Below are positions 1 to 9,225 of a stretch of DNA of 64,000 bases, in pieces; positions within the stretch are counted from its first letter, which is position 1, and every line of letters starts with the position of its first letter. The DNA comes from Bacillota bacterium (GTDB lineage Bacteria; Sysuimicrobiota; Sysuimicrobiia; Sysuimicrobiales; Segetimicrobiaceae), in the NCBI GenBank assembly GCA_021324295.1, contig JAJPJJ010000119.1, forward strand, positions 102,414 through 166,413. The letters run 5' to 3'. The notes under the pieces are model-generated. The model saw only the letters and a list, made by a program, of their open reading frames with translations, did no database searches and was not told where the DNA came from. The position numbers were made by a program, and so were the translations under genes.

Positions 1-2
1 GG

Positions 3-253
3 TTCACCTACAACCGGCCGGCGGACTGGCCCGGGCCGCTGGAGCGCGCCCGCCTCGCCGCCTTCTCGCTGGGCGACGTCTCCGTCGCCGTGACCGGCGA
101 GACGGCGAACGCGACGTTCGTGGCCACCGAAACGGTGCGCGAGACGACGGGGACGCGGACGTCGCGCGTCCCGATGCGCGTCCGGCTGCGCCTCAGCGGG
201 GAGGACTGGCAGGCGGACTACGCCACGCTCGCGGCCGGCAGCCCGGTGTTCCG

Positions 254-257
<4 letters not shown>
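3..257 (+). CDS. C-terminal part of an unrecognised protein (cut by window start)
   Basis: A frame open from the first bases of the window runs for 84 codons to a TGA at 255-257. The visible residues alternate hydrophobic and polar (for example VSVAVTGE and RVRLRLSG) and hold two Trp, which suits the end of a beta-rich domain. I do not recognise the family. Its stop overlaps the fumC start as ATGA, so the two are probably translationally coupled in one transcript. The start and the N-terminus lie outside the window. Confidence 0.6.
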
Positions 258-1714
<1,457 letters not shown>

Positions 1715-1901
1715 GCGCGGGGCGGCGCGCCAGGGCCGATCGCGGCGCTCGGCGGACGCGGGGGGCCCGGCAGCATCATGGCCCGGGCGATTTGCCGCGG
1801 CCCCCCGTCGGCATCGCGCGACGCCGCGCCAGTGCGTCGTTGCGTTAGGTCGGAGCCCCCACGCCCCACCGTGGCGGCCACGGAACTTCTGCACAGCTGC
1901 C

Positions 1902-2948
1902 CTAGGCGTGGCCGCCGCCGACGGTCAGGACGAGCTTACCGGTCACGTGCCGGCCCTCGAGCCGCGCGTGGGCCTCGCGGATCGTCTCCTCGGACAGCTC
2001 GCCGACGTGGGTGACCGCGGGCGGCGGGATGTGCCCGGCTTCGATCAGCCCGGCGAGGCCGGCGAGCAGCTCCGGATACACGCTCCAGTCCCGCGGGTCC
2101 GCGCTGCGCGCGTGGGCGCTCAGCGAGACGATGTGCAGCGTCCCCGACCGGGTAAACAGGGGGCTCGCCGCCCCCCAGACGTCGAGCGCGAAGCCGGAGG
2201 GCTCTTCCACGATGCTGACGGCCCGGCCGCCCAGGCCGAGGCAGCGGACGCACAGCGCCTTCATCTCGCCGCCGACGAAGTCGAACGCCGCGGCCACCCC
2301 GCGCCCGCCGGTGCGCTCCCGCACCAGGGCCTCGAGGTCGTCGAGCGAGCGGCCCCGGTAGGGGACGAGGTCCTCGGCGCGCACGCCGAGCGTATCGACC
2401 AGGTGCTCCGCGCTCGCCTCGCCGCCCGCGGTCGCGAGGATCGGCGAGGCGCCCAGGTGGCGCAGGATCGGGATCGCGAAGGTGCCGACGCCCCCCGCCC
2501 CGCCGGCGACGAGCACCGCCTCCCCGGAGCGGACGCGCGCCCGGCGCACGACCGCCTCGTACGCGGTCAGGCCGGCGACGCCGAGGGCCGCGCCCTCCGC
2601 ATCCGAGAGGCCGCGCGGCCTCCGGCTCACGAACGGCGCCGGCACCGCAGCGTACTCCGCGTACGCGCCGTTGCTGCGCGGCCCGAGCAGCACCGCGAAC
2701 ACCTCGTCCCCGGGCCGGAGCGCGTCGACCCCGGGGCCCACCGCGTCGACGACGCCGGCGGCGTCGCGGCCGAGCACCGCGGGGAGCTGGACCGGGATCA
2801 GCCCGCGCCGCATCTTGTAGTCGACCGGGTTCACCGAGACCGCGCGCACCCGGATGCGGACCTCGCCGGGCCCCGGCACCGGCGTCGGCCACTCGGACCA
2901 GCGGAAGAGCTCGGGGCCACCGAACCGTTCCAGCACCACCGCGTGCAT
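1902..2948 (-). CDS. zinc-independent NADPH:quinone oxidoreductase-like MDR protein
   Basis: This is a medium-chain dehydrogenase/reductase of the quinone oxidoreductase type. From the chosen ATG it is 348 residues. The N-terminal half is the GroES-like catalytic fold (PGPGEVRIRVRAVSVNPVD), and the nucleotide-binding half has the AGGAGGVGTFAIPIL glycine motif. The Cys/His ligands of zinc alcohol dehydrogenases are absent. The frame is open upstream to 3050, but the ATG at 2948 has GGGGAGG six bases before it, so I prefer that start. No linked operon partner is visible, and the actual substrate (quinone, enone or other) cannot be read from sequence. Confidence 0.85.
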   Translation of the reverse strand: MHAVVLERFGGPELFRWSEWPTPVPGPGEVRIRVRAVSVNPVDYKMRRGLIPVQLPAVLGRDAAGVVDAVGPGVDALRPGDEVFAVLLGPRSNGAYAEYAAVPAPFVSRRPRGLSDAEGAALGVAGLTAYEAVVRRARVRSGEAVLVAGGAGGVGTFAIPILRHLGASPILATAGGEASAEHLVDTLGVRAEDLVPYRGRSLDDLEALVRERTGGRGVAAAFDFVGGEMKALCVRCLGLGGRAVSIVEEPSGFALDVWGAASPLFTRSGTLHIVSLSAHARSADPRDWSVYPELLAGLAGLIEAGHIPPPAVTHVGELSEETIREAHARLEGRHVTGKLVLTVGGGHA

Positions 2949-3107
2949 CGTGGGCCTCCCCGCGACCAGCGCAACGCCCGAGGAGTTCGCCCCGCGCCCG
3001 GGCGGATCCCCCGCGGGCGCGAGAGGGCCCCCGGCGCCCGGCCCGGACACCGGCCCCGGCGTCGCGATGCGCGGGAACCCGCGAGGCCCGCGTGGGCCCG
3101 AGTGACC

Positions 3108-4529
3108 CTACTGGTTGAGCAGGTTCAGGACGAGGTAGTTGGCCGCCGCGCTCCCGAACCCCGTCACGAGGTCGTACCCGGAGCCCGCGGCGTGCCCGTT
3201 GCTCCCGTAGACGATGTCGAAGTAATCCGTTCCGTATACCGCGGGCAGAGCCGCGTTGTACTCGGGTGCGCCGGCGCTGCTGCCCGGGCTGACCGACAGG
3301 GTCGGCTTGGAACTCTGCATGCGCGCGTAGTCCGCGAGCGCGATGAGCCCGGCCCAGGCGGGAGCCGCCGCGCTCGTCCCGCCGACCTGGAACCACCCTG
3401 TCTCGCCGCTGTAGGGCGTGGTATCGTATACCGCCAGGCCCGTGCTCGGGTTGGCGTCCAGGGCGACGTCCGGGGTCGCCCGGAACCCGCCGGTGTTCGG
3501 GAAGCTCGCGTACGAGTTCGCGTAGAAGTAGGTCTGATAGGCGGGCTCGGTCTCGTAGATGCTGTCCCCGCCCCCGGACCCGCTCCACGCCGTCTCGGGC
3601 GCCGGCTGGCCGGCGCACGTCGACGATGCGAACGCGACCGTGCCGGCGGTCGTGCGGTTGCCCTGAGCATCGAGGCACAGCGTGGTGCCGCCGGCGGCGA
3701 TCACGTTGGGCGATACCGCCGGCCAGATCGTGCCGGCGCCGCCGTCCCCGCTGGCCGCCACAAATGTCACGCCGGCGTGGCTGAAGTACGAGTCGTAGTC
3801 GAACTCGAGCGAGAACTCCCGGGCCCCCCAGCTCATCGAGACGACGTGCGCGCCCGCGGCCACCGCGCTGTTCGACGCGGTCAATAGATCGCCCAGGCTG
3901 TTCGAATTGGCCTCAGCGAGGACGATGTCCGCGTCCGGCGCGACGGCGTGGGCCCACTCCACGTCGAGCGAAGCTTCCAACTCCCAGCCGCCGGTCGGGT
4001 CCTGTCCCGGGGTGCAGCCGCCGCCGCCGCCGCCCTTGCCGCCCTTGTGGCCTCCGGTGGCGCCCCGCGCGAGCGGGCTCGCGGCCGCGGCCGCGGGCGG
4101 CCCCACGATCGAGCCTGTCTGGCAGATCTTCACGAAGCACGGGTGCGGCCCGCCCGAGATGGTGCACGGGTCGCCGGCGGTGAGCCCGTGCATCGAGGCG
4201 ATGCCCATCTGGGTGATGAAGACCGAGAGGTCGTTCCAGATGGTCGGGGCATCGTAGGCGTCCACGATCGCGATGACGGCCGCCTTCCCCTGGCCGGGAT
4301 TCCCGCCCGTGATCCCCTGCTGGTAGAGCTGGTCGATCCCGTACGCGCCTCTGATCTGGGCGGGCGTGTACCCGTTGCCGACGTACGTCGAGGTGGCGCC
4401 CCCCTTCACGTGGATGGGGTGGTACGCGACGATGCGCCGTAGATCGGGAGGCTGGACCGCCAGAGAGGACGTCGCCGAGAGCAAGAGAGCTACGGAGCAG
4501 GTTGCGGCGATGCGTGCGGCGCGCCACAT
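3108..4529 (-). CDS. secreted sedolisin-type (S53) serine-carboxyl peptidase
   Basis: This is an exported acid-type peptidase of family S53. Residues 1-25 (from the ATG at 4529, preceded by a GGGGGGAG ribosome site) form a signal peptide. The sedolisin ExxxD pair is Glu185 and Asp189 in the WELEASLDVEW block, the oxyanion Asp262 is in AASGDGG, and the nucleophile Ser386 is in GGTSAAAP. All catalytic residues are therefore present. Two features are odd. The usual N-terminal propeptide domain of nearly 200 residues is missing, since the mature-like sequence starts within about 30 residues of the signal peptide. A Gly/Lys-rich insert lies at about 159-171. It stands alone, with a long non-coding region upstream. 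Confidence 0.88.
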   Translation of the reverse strand: MWRAARIAATCSVALLLSATSSLAVQPPDLRRIVAYHPIHVKGGATSTYVGNGYTPAQIRGAYGIDQLYQQGITGGNPGQGKAAVIAIVDAYDAPTIWNDLSVFITQMGIASMHGLTAGDPCTISGGPHPCFVKICQTGSIVGPPAAAAASPLARGATGGHKGGKGGGGGGCTPGQDPTGGWELEASLDVEWAHAVAPDADIVLAEANSNSLGDLLTASNSAVAAGAHVVSMSWGAREFSLEFDYDSYFSHAGVTFVAASGDGGAGTIWPAVSPNVIAAGGTTLCLDAQGNRTTAGTVAFASSTCAGQPAPETAWSGSGGGDSIYETEPAYQTYFYANSYASFPNTGGFRATPDVALDANPSTGLAVYDTTPYSGETGWFQVGGTSAAAPAWAGLIALADYARMQSSKPTLSVSPGSSAGAPEYNAALPAVYGTDYFDIVYGSNGHAAGSGYDLVTGFGSAAANYLVLNLLNQ

Positions 4530-5195
4530 AGGCACTCCCCCCTGCCCGCTGCGTCCGCGGGCCTCGTGCATGGCCACACCGTGCGCCCTGCGCGCAGCAG
4601 AAAACCCGGCGCAGAGCATCTCCGGCCGGGTTCGCCACTCGCTCCGTGCAGCCCGAGGCGACCATCTAGGGAGTGCACATCATCGCGTCCAGGAGAGATC
4701 GAGCCCTACATGCTGCCTGCCTGTGCGCCTCCGCCCCCAACGCCTGCGAGGGAGCCCGCCGTCCCGGGCCGGCTGCCCGGCGCCCTCGCGGCGATCTCGG
4801 TTGTCGGATCCAGAAAGCTTCTGATGCGCTGGAGCGAGATCCCGAGCCTCTGTCGTGCTCGGTAACGATGCTCAAGGAAATCCGATTATCCCTGCGCCGG
4901 CAGCCCGCGCCGGCCGCGTGGTGGCCGTTTACTTCGCCTCGCCCGCGCCGACTCCTCCCTCACGGACGCTTCCGGAAAACCTCTCGAGACGTCGACAGAC
5001 CGGGACGGCGCCGAGGCCTCTGCGGAGGCGGGGTGGAGGATCACCCGAACCCGGCCGCCAGCCGCAGGAACCAAACCGCGCCCGCGCCGCCTGGCATAGC
5101 GGACGCGAGGCCGGCGTTCCACCGAGAGGATACCGCAGAGGAGGATCGCAGGCCCCTCGTGCTGGCCGCGTTCGTCGCAGCAGCGGGGGCTTCCC
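4530..5195. other. intergenic region between the peptidase and the LuxR-type regulator
   Basis: These 666 bases separate two divergently oriented genes. Several frames are open, but their translations are Arg/Ala/Pro-rich shadows with no recognisable domain. I see no convincing sigma-70 pair. The only clear element is the hairpin with a T-run at 4601-4632, listed separately. A promoter for each flanking gene is expected here but not identified. Confidence 0.5.
4601..4632 (-). terminator. terminator-like hairpin in the leader of the S53 peptidase gene
   Basis: On the minus strand AACCCGGC and GCCGGGTT form a perfect 8-bp stem around a 14-base loop. The run of T continues directly after the stem, as an intrinsic terminator would. 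It lies about 70 bases upstream of the peptidase start, so it would end an upstream transcript or act as an attenuator in the leader. Confidence 0.45.
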
Positions 5196-5828
5196 ATGGC
5201 CGAGGCGCCCATTCGCCTGCTGCTCGTCATCGACGATCGTGACGCGAGATCGAGGCTGAGCGCGCAGCTGGCTGAGCACCCCGACTGCGTCGTCCTCGGC
5301 GCGCTCGACGCCGACGACGATCTCCCGGCCGCCGCGGCAACCGCCCGCCCGGACGCGCTCATCTGGGATCTCGGAGACGACCCCGACGCCTCGCTCGCGG
5401 CGCTGGCCGAGGCGCACGACCTGCGGCTGCCGGTCGTGGCTATCGTTCAGGACGAGCGCGACGGGCTCCGCGCGCTCGCGGGCGGGGCCAGGGGGCTCCT
5501 GCCGCGCGCCGTCGACGCGGAGCGGCTGGTGATCGCCGCGCGGACCGCGATCGCCGGCCTGCTCGCCCTCGATCCCTCGGTGGCTGGATTGGCGGAGGCG
5601 CCCGGCCATCCCGAGGCGGACGTGGGCGTGGAACCCCTCACCCGCCGCGAGCGCGAGGTGCTGCAGTTGATGGCCGAGGGGCTGGCCAACAAGCGCATCG
5701 CCGAGCGCTTGGGCGTCACCGAGCACACCGCGAAGTTCCACGTCCACACGATCCTCGGCAAGCTGGGCACGCAGAGCCGGACGGAGGCGGTCGTCCGGGC
5801 CGCCCGCCTGGGTCTCGTCACGCTCTGA
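5196..5828 (+). CDS. LuxR/NarL-family response regulator with a degenerate receiver
   Basis: A 210-residue DNA-binding regulator. Residues 5-120 resemble a response-regulator receiver: the acidic pair is in VIDDRD and the phospho-acceptor position is Asp in ALIWDLGDD. The conserved Lys of the fifth strand is missing (GARGLLPRAV where GAxGYLLK is usual), so phosphorylation control may be lost or altered. Residues 145-200 are a clear GerE/LuxR helix-turn-helix, LTRREREVLQLMAEG followed by NKRIAERLGVTEHT. The ATG follows GCGGGGG. No sensor kinase is adjacent, so the signal is unknown. An HtrA-like gene follows on the same strand. Confidence 0.85.
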   Translation: MAEAPIRLLLVIDDRDARSRLSAQLAEHPDCVVLGALDADDDLPAAAATARPDALIWDLGDDPDASLAALAEAHDLRLPVVAIVQDERDGLRALAGGARGLLPRAVDAERLVIAARTAIAGLLALDPSVAGLAEAPGHPEADVGVEPLTRREREVLQLMAEGLANKRIAERLGVTEHTAKFHVHTILGKLGTQSRTEAVVRAARLGLVTL

Positions 5829-6039
5829 GGGGCCGCCGCGGTCACGCGTCCGAGCGCCGCAGCCCCGGCGGCGGGCCGGCGGCCCCCCACGACCTGATCG
5901 AACGATGGATGTGATGCCGGCCGCCATCGCCTATGCTCTGCGCAGACGGCGGCGTAGCATCACGGAGGCTCCGCGCCAGATGCGGGGCGGCGCGGGTCGC
6001 TGCCGCCAAGCTCGCGCACTCTGCCCACGAGGTGATACG

Positions 6040-6942
6040 GTGACGGATTCGCTCCTAACGGTTTCCGATGGTCTCGCTGCGGCGGTCGAGGCGGCCAATC
6101 CCTTTGTGGTCCGCGTGTCCGGCGGGAGGCGCTCCGCCACGGGCGTGATCTGGTCGGCGGAAGGGGTCGTCCTCGCCACCGAACATGCCGTGCGCCGCGA
6201 CGAGGACATCGTCGTGACCCTGGGAGACGGGCGGGAGCTCCCGGCGACGGTCGTGGGCCGGGACGCCGGCACCGACCTCGTCGTCCTCCGGGTCCAGGCC
6301 CAGGGTCTGCCGGTTCCCGCCTGGCGGGACGCCGAGGGTCTCAGGGTCGGACAGCTGGTCCTGGCGCTGGGGCGGCCCGGGCGAACCGTCCGGGCATGGC
6401 TCGGGATCTTGAGCGCGGTCGGGCACGACTGGCAGATTCCAGGCGGGACGCCCATCGATCGCTACCTGGAGCCCGACATCGAGCCCGCGCGCGGGATCTC
6501 CGGAGGCCCGCTGCTCGATGCCGCGGGGCGCGTGATCGGGATGAATACGACCGGCCTGATGCGGGGACTCGTGCTCACGATCCCCGCGGTGACGCTACGG
6601 CGCGTGACCGAGGCCCTGCTGGCCTACGGCCGCCTCCGGCGAGGATACCTGGGCGTCGCCGCGCAGACCGTGCCGCTCTCCGCAGCGCTCGCGCAGCAGG
6701 CCGGTCAGCGCGCCGGGCTTCTCGTGCACGCGGTCGAGCCGGGCAGCCCCGCGGAGCGCGCCGGGGTGATGATCGGCGATCTGGTCCTGGCCGTGGGCGG
6801 CCAGCCCGTGCGGCGCCCGGACGAGCTGCTGGGGCTGCTCACCGAGGACCGCATCGGCGCCGCGGTGCCCGTCCGGCTTTCGCGGGGCGGGCAGATCCAC
6901 GAGATCCAGGTGGTCGTCGGAGACCGGCCCGCGGCCGCCTGA
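6040..6942 (+). CDS. HtrA/DegP-like trypsin-type serine protease with PDZ domain
   Basis: From a GTG preceded by GAGGTG at five bases, the product is 300 residues. The trypsin-like domain carries His49 (ATEHAV), Asp79 (DAGTDLVVL) and Ser154 (GISGGPLL), so the triad is complete. The block before the serine is ARGI rather than the usual NPGN. A single PDZ domain follows from about residue 205 (GYLGVAAQ, GSPAERAGVMIGDLVL). Unlike most HtrA proteins there is no signal peptide or membrane anchor from this start. The upstream in-frame region to 5905 is Arg-rich and does not supply one either. It is therefore probably cytoplasmic, or the start is wrong. It may degrade or regulate a cytosolic client; this is inference. 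Confidence 0.85.
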   Translation: MTDSLLTVSDGLAAAVEAANPFVVRVSGGRRSATGVIWSAEGVVLATEHAVRRDEDIVVTLGDGRELPATVVGRDAGTDLVVLRVQAQGLPVPAWRDAEGLRVGQLVLALGRPGRTVRAWLGILSAVGHDWQIPGGTPIDRYLEPDIEPARGISGGPLLDAAGRVIGMNTTGLMRGLVLTIPAVTLRRVTEALLAYGRLRRGYLGVAAQTVPLSAALAQQAGQRAGLLVHAVEPGSPAERAGVMIGDLVLAVGGQPVRRPDELLGLLTEDRIGAAVPVRLSRGGQIHEIQVVVGDRPAAA

Positions 6943-7188
6943 GACCGCCTGGCAGGCATCCCGGTTTCGCGCGGGCAGCGCGGCGTCGGGGCGCATCGAG
7001 GAACTTGTCGAAGGCTGCTTGCGACTCCCACAGCTCCACGACCCGCCAGCCTCCGTCCATCGGGCCGCCGGCGTGGAAGATGATCCCTGGGGCAGGTCCG
7101 CGCGTCGCTGCCTCAGGCGGGCTCCGATCTGCTCGTACTGTTGCTGGGTGCCCCCGGGGAACTCGACCACCATGGCGATAGCCACCAT
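6943..7188 (-). pseudogene. frameshifted antibiotic-biosynthesis-monooxygenase-like (ABM/YdhR type) gene
   Basis: From an ATG at 7188 with GGGAGGTG upstream, the first frame reads MVAIAMVVEFPGGTQQQYEQ and continues for a few residues. The same small-protein family then continues in another frame from about 7090 with PGIIFHAGGPMDGGWRVVELW and AAFDKFLDA. The two parts together match a dimeric alpha-beta barrel protein of roughly 95 residues. A frameshift between about 7085 and 7115 splits it. Homology also fades after about 6992, so the 3' end seems lost where it abuts the protease gene. It could be a decayed gene or a sequencing error. It is the first of three damaged genes in a row. Confidence 0.7.
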
Positions 7189-7304
7189 CGCACCTCCCGC
7201 GGACGCAGTCCTCGTGGGCTCGCGTCCGAGCCGTGACGCGGTGCGGGCATGACGCGGATTTGCCGCGAGACGCCCGGAGCGTCCTTCTGACCATTTCTCG
7301 GCAG

Positions 7305-7410
7305 CTACTGGACGACGATCACACCCTTCATGCCCTGCGGCACGTGGACGACGCACCAGTAGTTGTAGGTCCCCGGCTTCGTCAGCGCGCCCGACGCCGC
7401 GCTCAAGGCT
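7305..7410 (-). pseudogene. C-terminal fragment of a plastocyanin-like cupredoxin
   Basis: Reading back from a TAG at 7305-7307, the minus strand gives GALTKPGTYNYWCVVHVPQG and then MKGVIVVQ. This is the C-terminal strand pair of a small blue copper protein with the type 1 copper ligands Cys, His and Met in CVVHVPQGM. The N-terminal copper His and the signal peptide are absent. Upstream of about 7410 the same DNA is the coding sequence of the LuxR-type protein on the other strand. The cupredoxin is therefore cut at a junction. I regard it as a remnant. Confidence 0.7.
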
Positions 7411-8937
7411 TTGGACGAGCTCCCGCCGGGGCCGCGACGGAGCTGCCTCCGGGGCGCGCTGGCGGTGTTCGCGGGCCGGTTTGTGGATGCGGAGGCGGAG
7501 CTGGCGAACGCGTGGCGGGGCGTGAGCGACGCCCGCGATCAAACGGCCCTGAGGGCGACCGTGGCGACCTATTTGGCCGTCCTCGCCATGGCGCGCATGT
7601 CCGATGCGGAGATGGTGGCGTGGTCCGGACGGGCCCTCGCCCAGGACGGCGCCCGCCCGGAGATCATGGCGTTGGCCTGGTGGGCGCGGTCCTGGGGGCT
7701 CGCGTCCTCCGGCCGCGCCGAAGAGGCCCTCCGCGAGTTCGACGCCGTCGCATCCTCCGGGGTCCTTGGGGAGATCGACGTCCTGTGGATTCGCGGGCAG
7801 CTCGCGGTGTGGCGCGACGACTTTCCGGGCGCGGCGAGCAGCCTCGCGGCGTGCCTCGCCCGGGTGGGCGATGCCCGCGGCGACCGCTCGCTGCTCACAT
7901 GTGTCGCGGCCTGCCTGCTCGCCCAAGCCCTGTACCGGCTCGGGCGCTTCGCCGAGGCCATCCAGCAGATCGAGCTCGGGCTCGCGATCGCCCAGGAGGC
8001 GGGCCGCAGTGTAGACCTGCTGTTCATCCATGCGATGGCGGCCTACCCGCGCATCGCACGCGGCGATTGGGACGCCGCGGCCGCGCATGTGCGCGAGGCG
8101 CTGACCCACGGCCGCGTCCTCGGAGCGCCCGGAACGATGGCGTATGCGACGGCCGCCGCCGCCCGCCTCGCTGCGGCGCGGGGCGACCAGGAAGAGGTGC
8201 TGCGCGCGATCGCCGCCCTGCCCGACCCGCGCGGGCCGTGGGAGCAGAGTCTGCTGCCGATCGGCGATCTCGCGGTGGAAGCCAGCCTCGCCCTGGGGCG
8301 GGTGGACGAGGCGGTGGTCCACCTGACGACGTTGGAGACGGCCCCCGCCGCGCGCCGACCGCTCGGGCACGCCATGATCGCCAGAGCGCGCGGCGCAATC
8401 GAAGCAGCCTGCGGCCGCCCGGATGCCGCCCGGATGCGCTTCGAAGAGGCGTTGGGCCACCTGCGCGGTCTCTGCGTGCCCCTCGAGGAAGCGCGCGTGC
8501 AACTAGACCTCGGCAGAGTCCTGCGCCGCTCCGGCGACCGCGCCGGCGCGCGTCGTCACCTCGTCGCCGCCCGCGACACGTTTGCGGCCCTCGGCGCCCG
8601 TCCCGACATGGAAGCGGCGGCGCGGGAGTTGCCCGCCACGAGCGCCCGCCAGCCACGGGCCGCGAGGTCGGGCATATGGACGCTCACCCCGCAGGAGACC
8701 GTGGTCGCCCGCCTCGTGGCGGCGGGGAAGTCCAACCGCCAGGTCGCGGCCGACCTCTTTGTCACGGTCAAGACCGTCGAGTACCACTTGGCAAACATCT
8801 ACGCCAAGCTCGGCATCTTCTCGCGCGCCCAGTTGCGCGAGCACCTGACCGCAGCAACCGGCCTCGCGTCGTCCGCCTCGACGCCGCCGCGGAGGGCCGC
8901 CGCCGCCCAGGCAGGGCGGGAGGGGGCCGACGGCTGA
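7411..8937 (+). CDS. C-terminal part of a LAL/MalT-type LuxR regulator (5' truncated)
   Basis: About 508 residues with tetratricopeptide-like helical repeats (many GRFAEAI and GDWDAAAAHV style units) followed by a LuxR helix-turn-helix at about residues 430-485 (LTPQETVVARLVAAGKSNRQ, then VKTVEYHLANIYAKLG). Large LAL/MalT regulators place an ATPase domain of about 300-400 residues before such repeats; here it is missing. The only start available is TTG at 7411, without a good ribosome site, and an in-frame stop lies at 7366-7368. The gene meets the cupredoxin fragment head to head at about 7385-7410. I infer loss of the 5' part by rearrangement, so expression is doubtful. Confidence 0.75.
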   Translation: MDELPPGPRRSCLRGALAVFAGRFVDAEAELANAWRGVSDARDQTALRATVATYLAVLAMARMSDAEMVAWSGRALAQDGARPEIMALAWWARSWGLASSGRAEEALREFDAVASSGVLGEIDVLWIRGQLAVWRDDFPGAASSLAACLARVGDARGDRSLLTCVAACLLAQALYRLGRFAEAIQQIELGLAIAQEAGRSVDLLFIHAMAAYPRIARGDWDAAAAHVREALTHGRVLGAPGTMAYATAAAARLAAARGDQEEVLRAIAALPDPRGPWEQSLLPIGDLAVEASLALGRVDEAVVHLTTLETAPAARRPLGHAMIARARGAIEAACGRPDAARMRFEEALGHLRGLCVPLEEARVQLDLGRVLRRSGDRAGARRHLVAARDTFAALGARPDMEAAARELPATSARQPRAARSGIWTLTPQETVVARLVAAGKSNRQVAADLFVTVKTVEYHLANIYAKLGIFSRAQLREHLTAATGLASSASTPPRRAAAAQAGREGADG

Positions 8938-9028
8938 GGCGGCCCGGGCCGGTGGTGCGGAGCGGTCCGACGCGCGGCGACATTGCATCGTGAACGGCAG
9001 AAGGGCGATGGATCCACGAAGGCGAGGG

Positions 9029-9123
9029 TGGCGGAGGGGAGTGGGAATCGAACCCACCGCGAACCCCAAGGGCCCGCCGGCAGTTTTGAAGACTGCGAAG
9101 GCCACCAGGCCCCATGCCCCTCC
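9029..9123 (-). tRNA. selC: tRNA-Sec (anticodon TCA)
   Basis: A 95-base cloverleaf with a long variable arm. The acceptor stem is GGAGGGG paired with CCCCTCC, then G and an encoded CCA at 9029-9031. The anticodon stem is GCAGT/ACTGC around the loop CTTCAAA, which gives UCA at 9087-9089 and reads UGA. The T arm ends GGTTCGATTCC. The length and extended acceptor/T domain are those of selenocysteine tRNA. selA and selB lie at 20-23.4 kb on the same strand. Confidence 0.93.
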
Positions 9124-9133
9124 GGCTAGCCAC

Positions 9134-9139
9134 ATTCTA
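9134..9139 (-). promoter_or_regulatory. -10 element upstream of tRNA-Sec
   Basis: TAGAAT on the minus strand ends 11 bases before the first tRNA base, the right place for a -10 hexamer. No good -35 is visible at the usual spacing. Confidence 0.4.
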
Positions 9140-9225
9140 CTACAGAGGGGCACCCGCCGTGGCCGGACACGCGACCGTCGCGGCGCCCGGCTGCCCGACG
9201 GGGTGCGTCGTCGCAGCGGGCGTCG

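Noticed and set aside
1715..1901. Possible terminator between fumC and the oxidoreductase (CCGTGG-CGG-CCACGG at 1869-1883)
   Set aside because: The stem is only 6 bp and no T-run follows, so the support is too weak to list.
1908..3887. 659-codon plus-strand frame
   Set aside because: It runs under two real minus genes, shows only shadow composition and has no ribosome site or motif.
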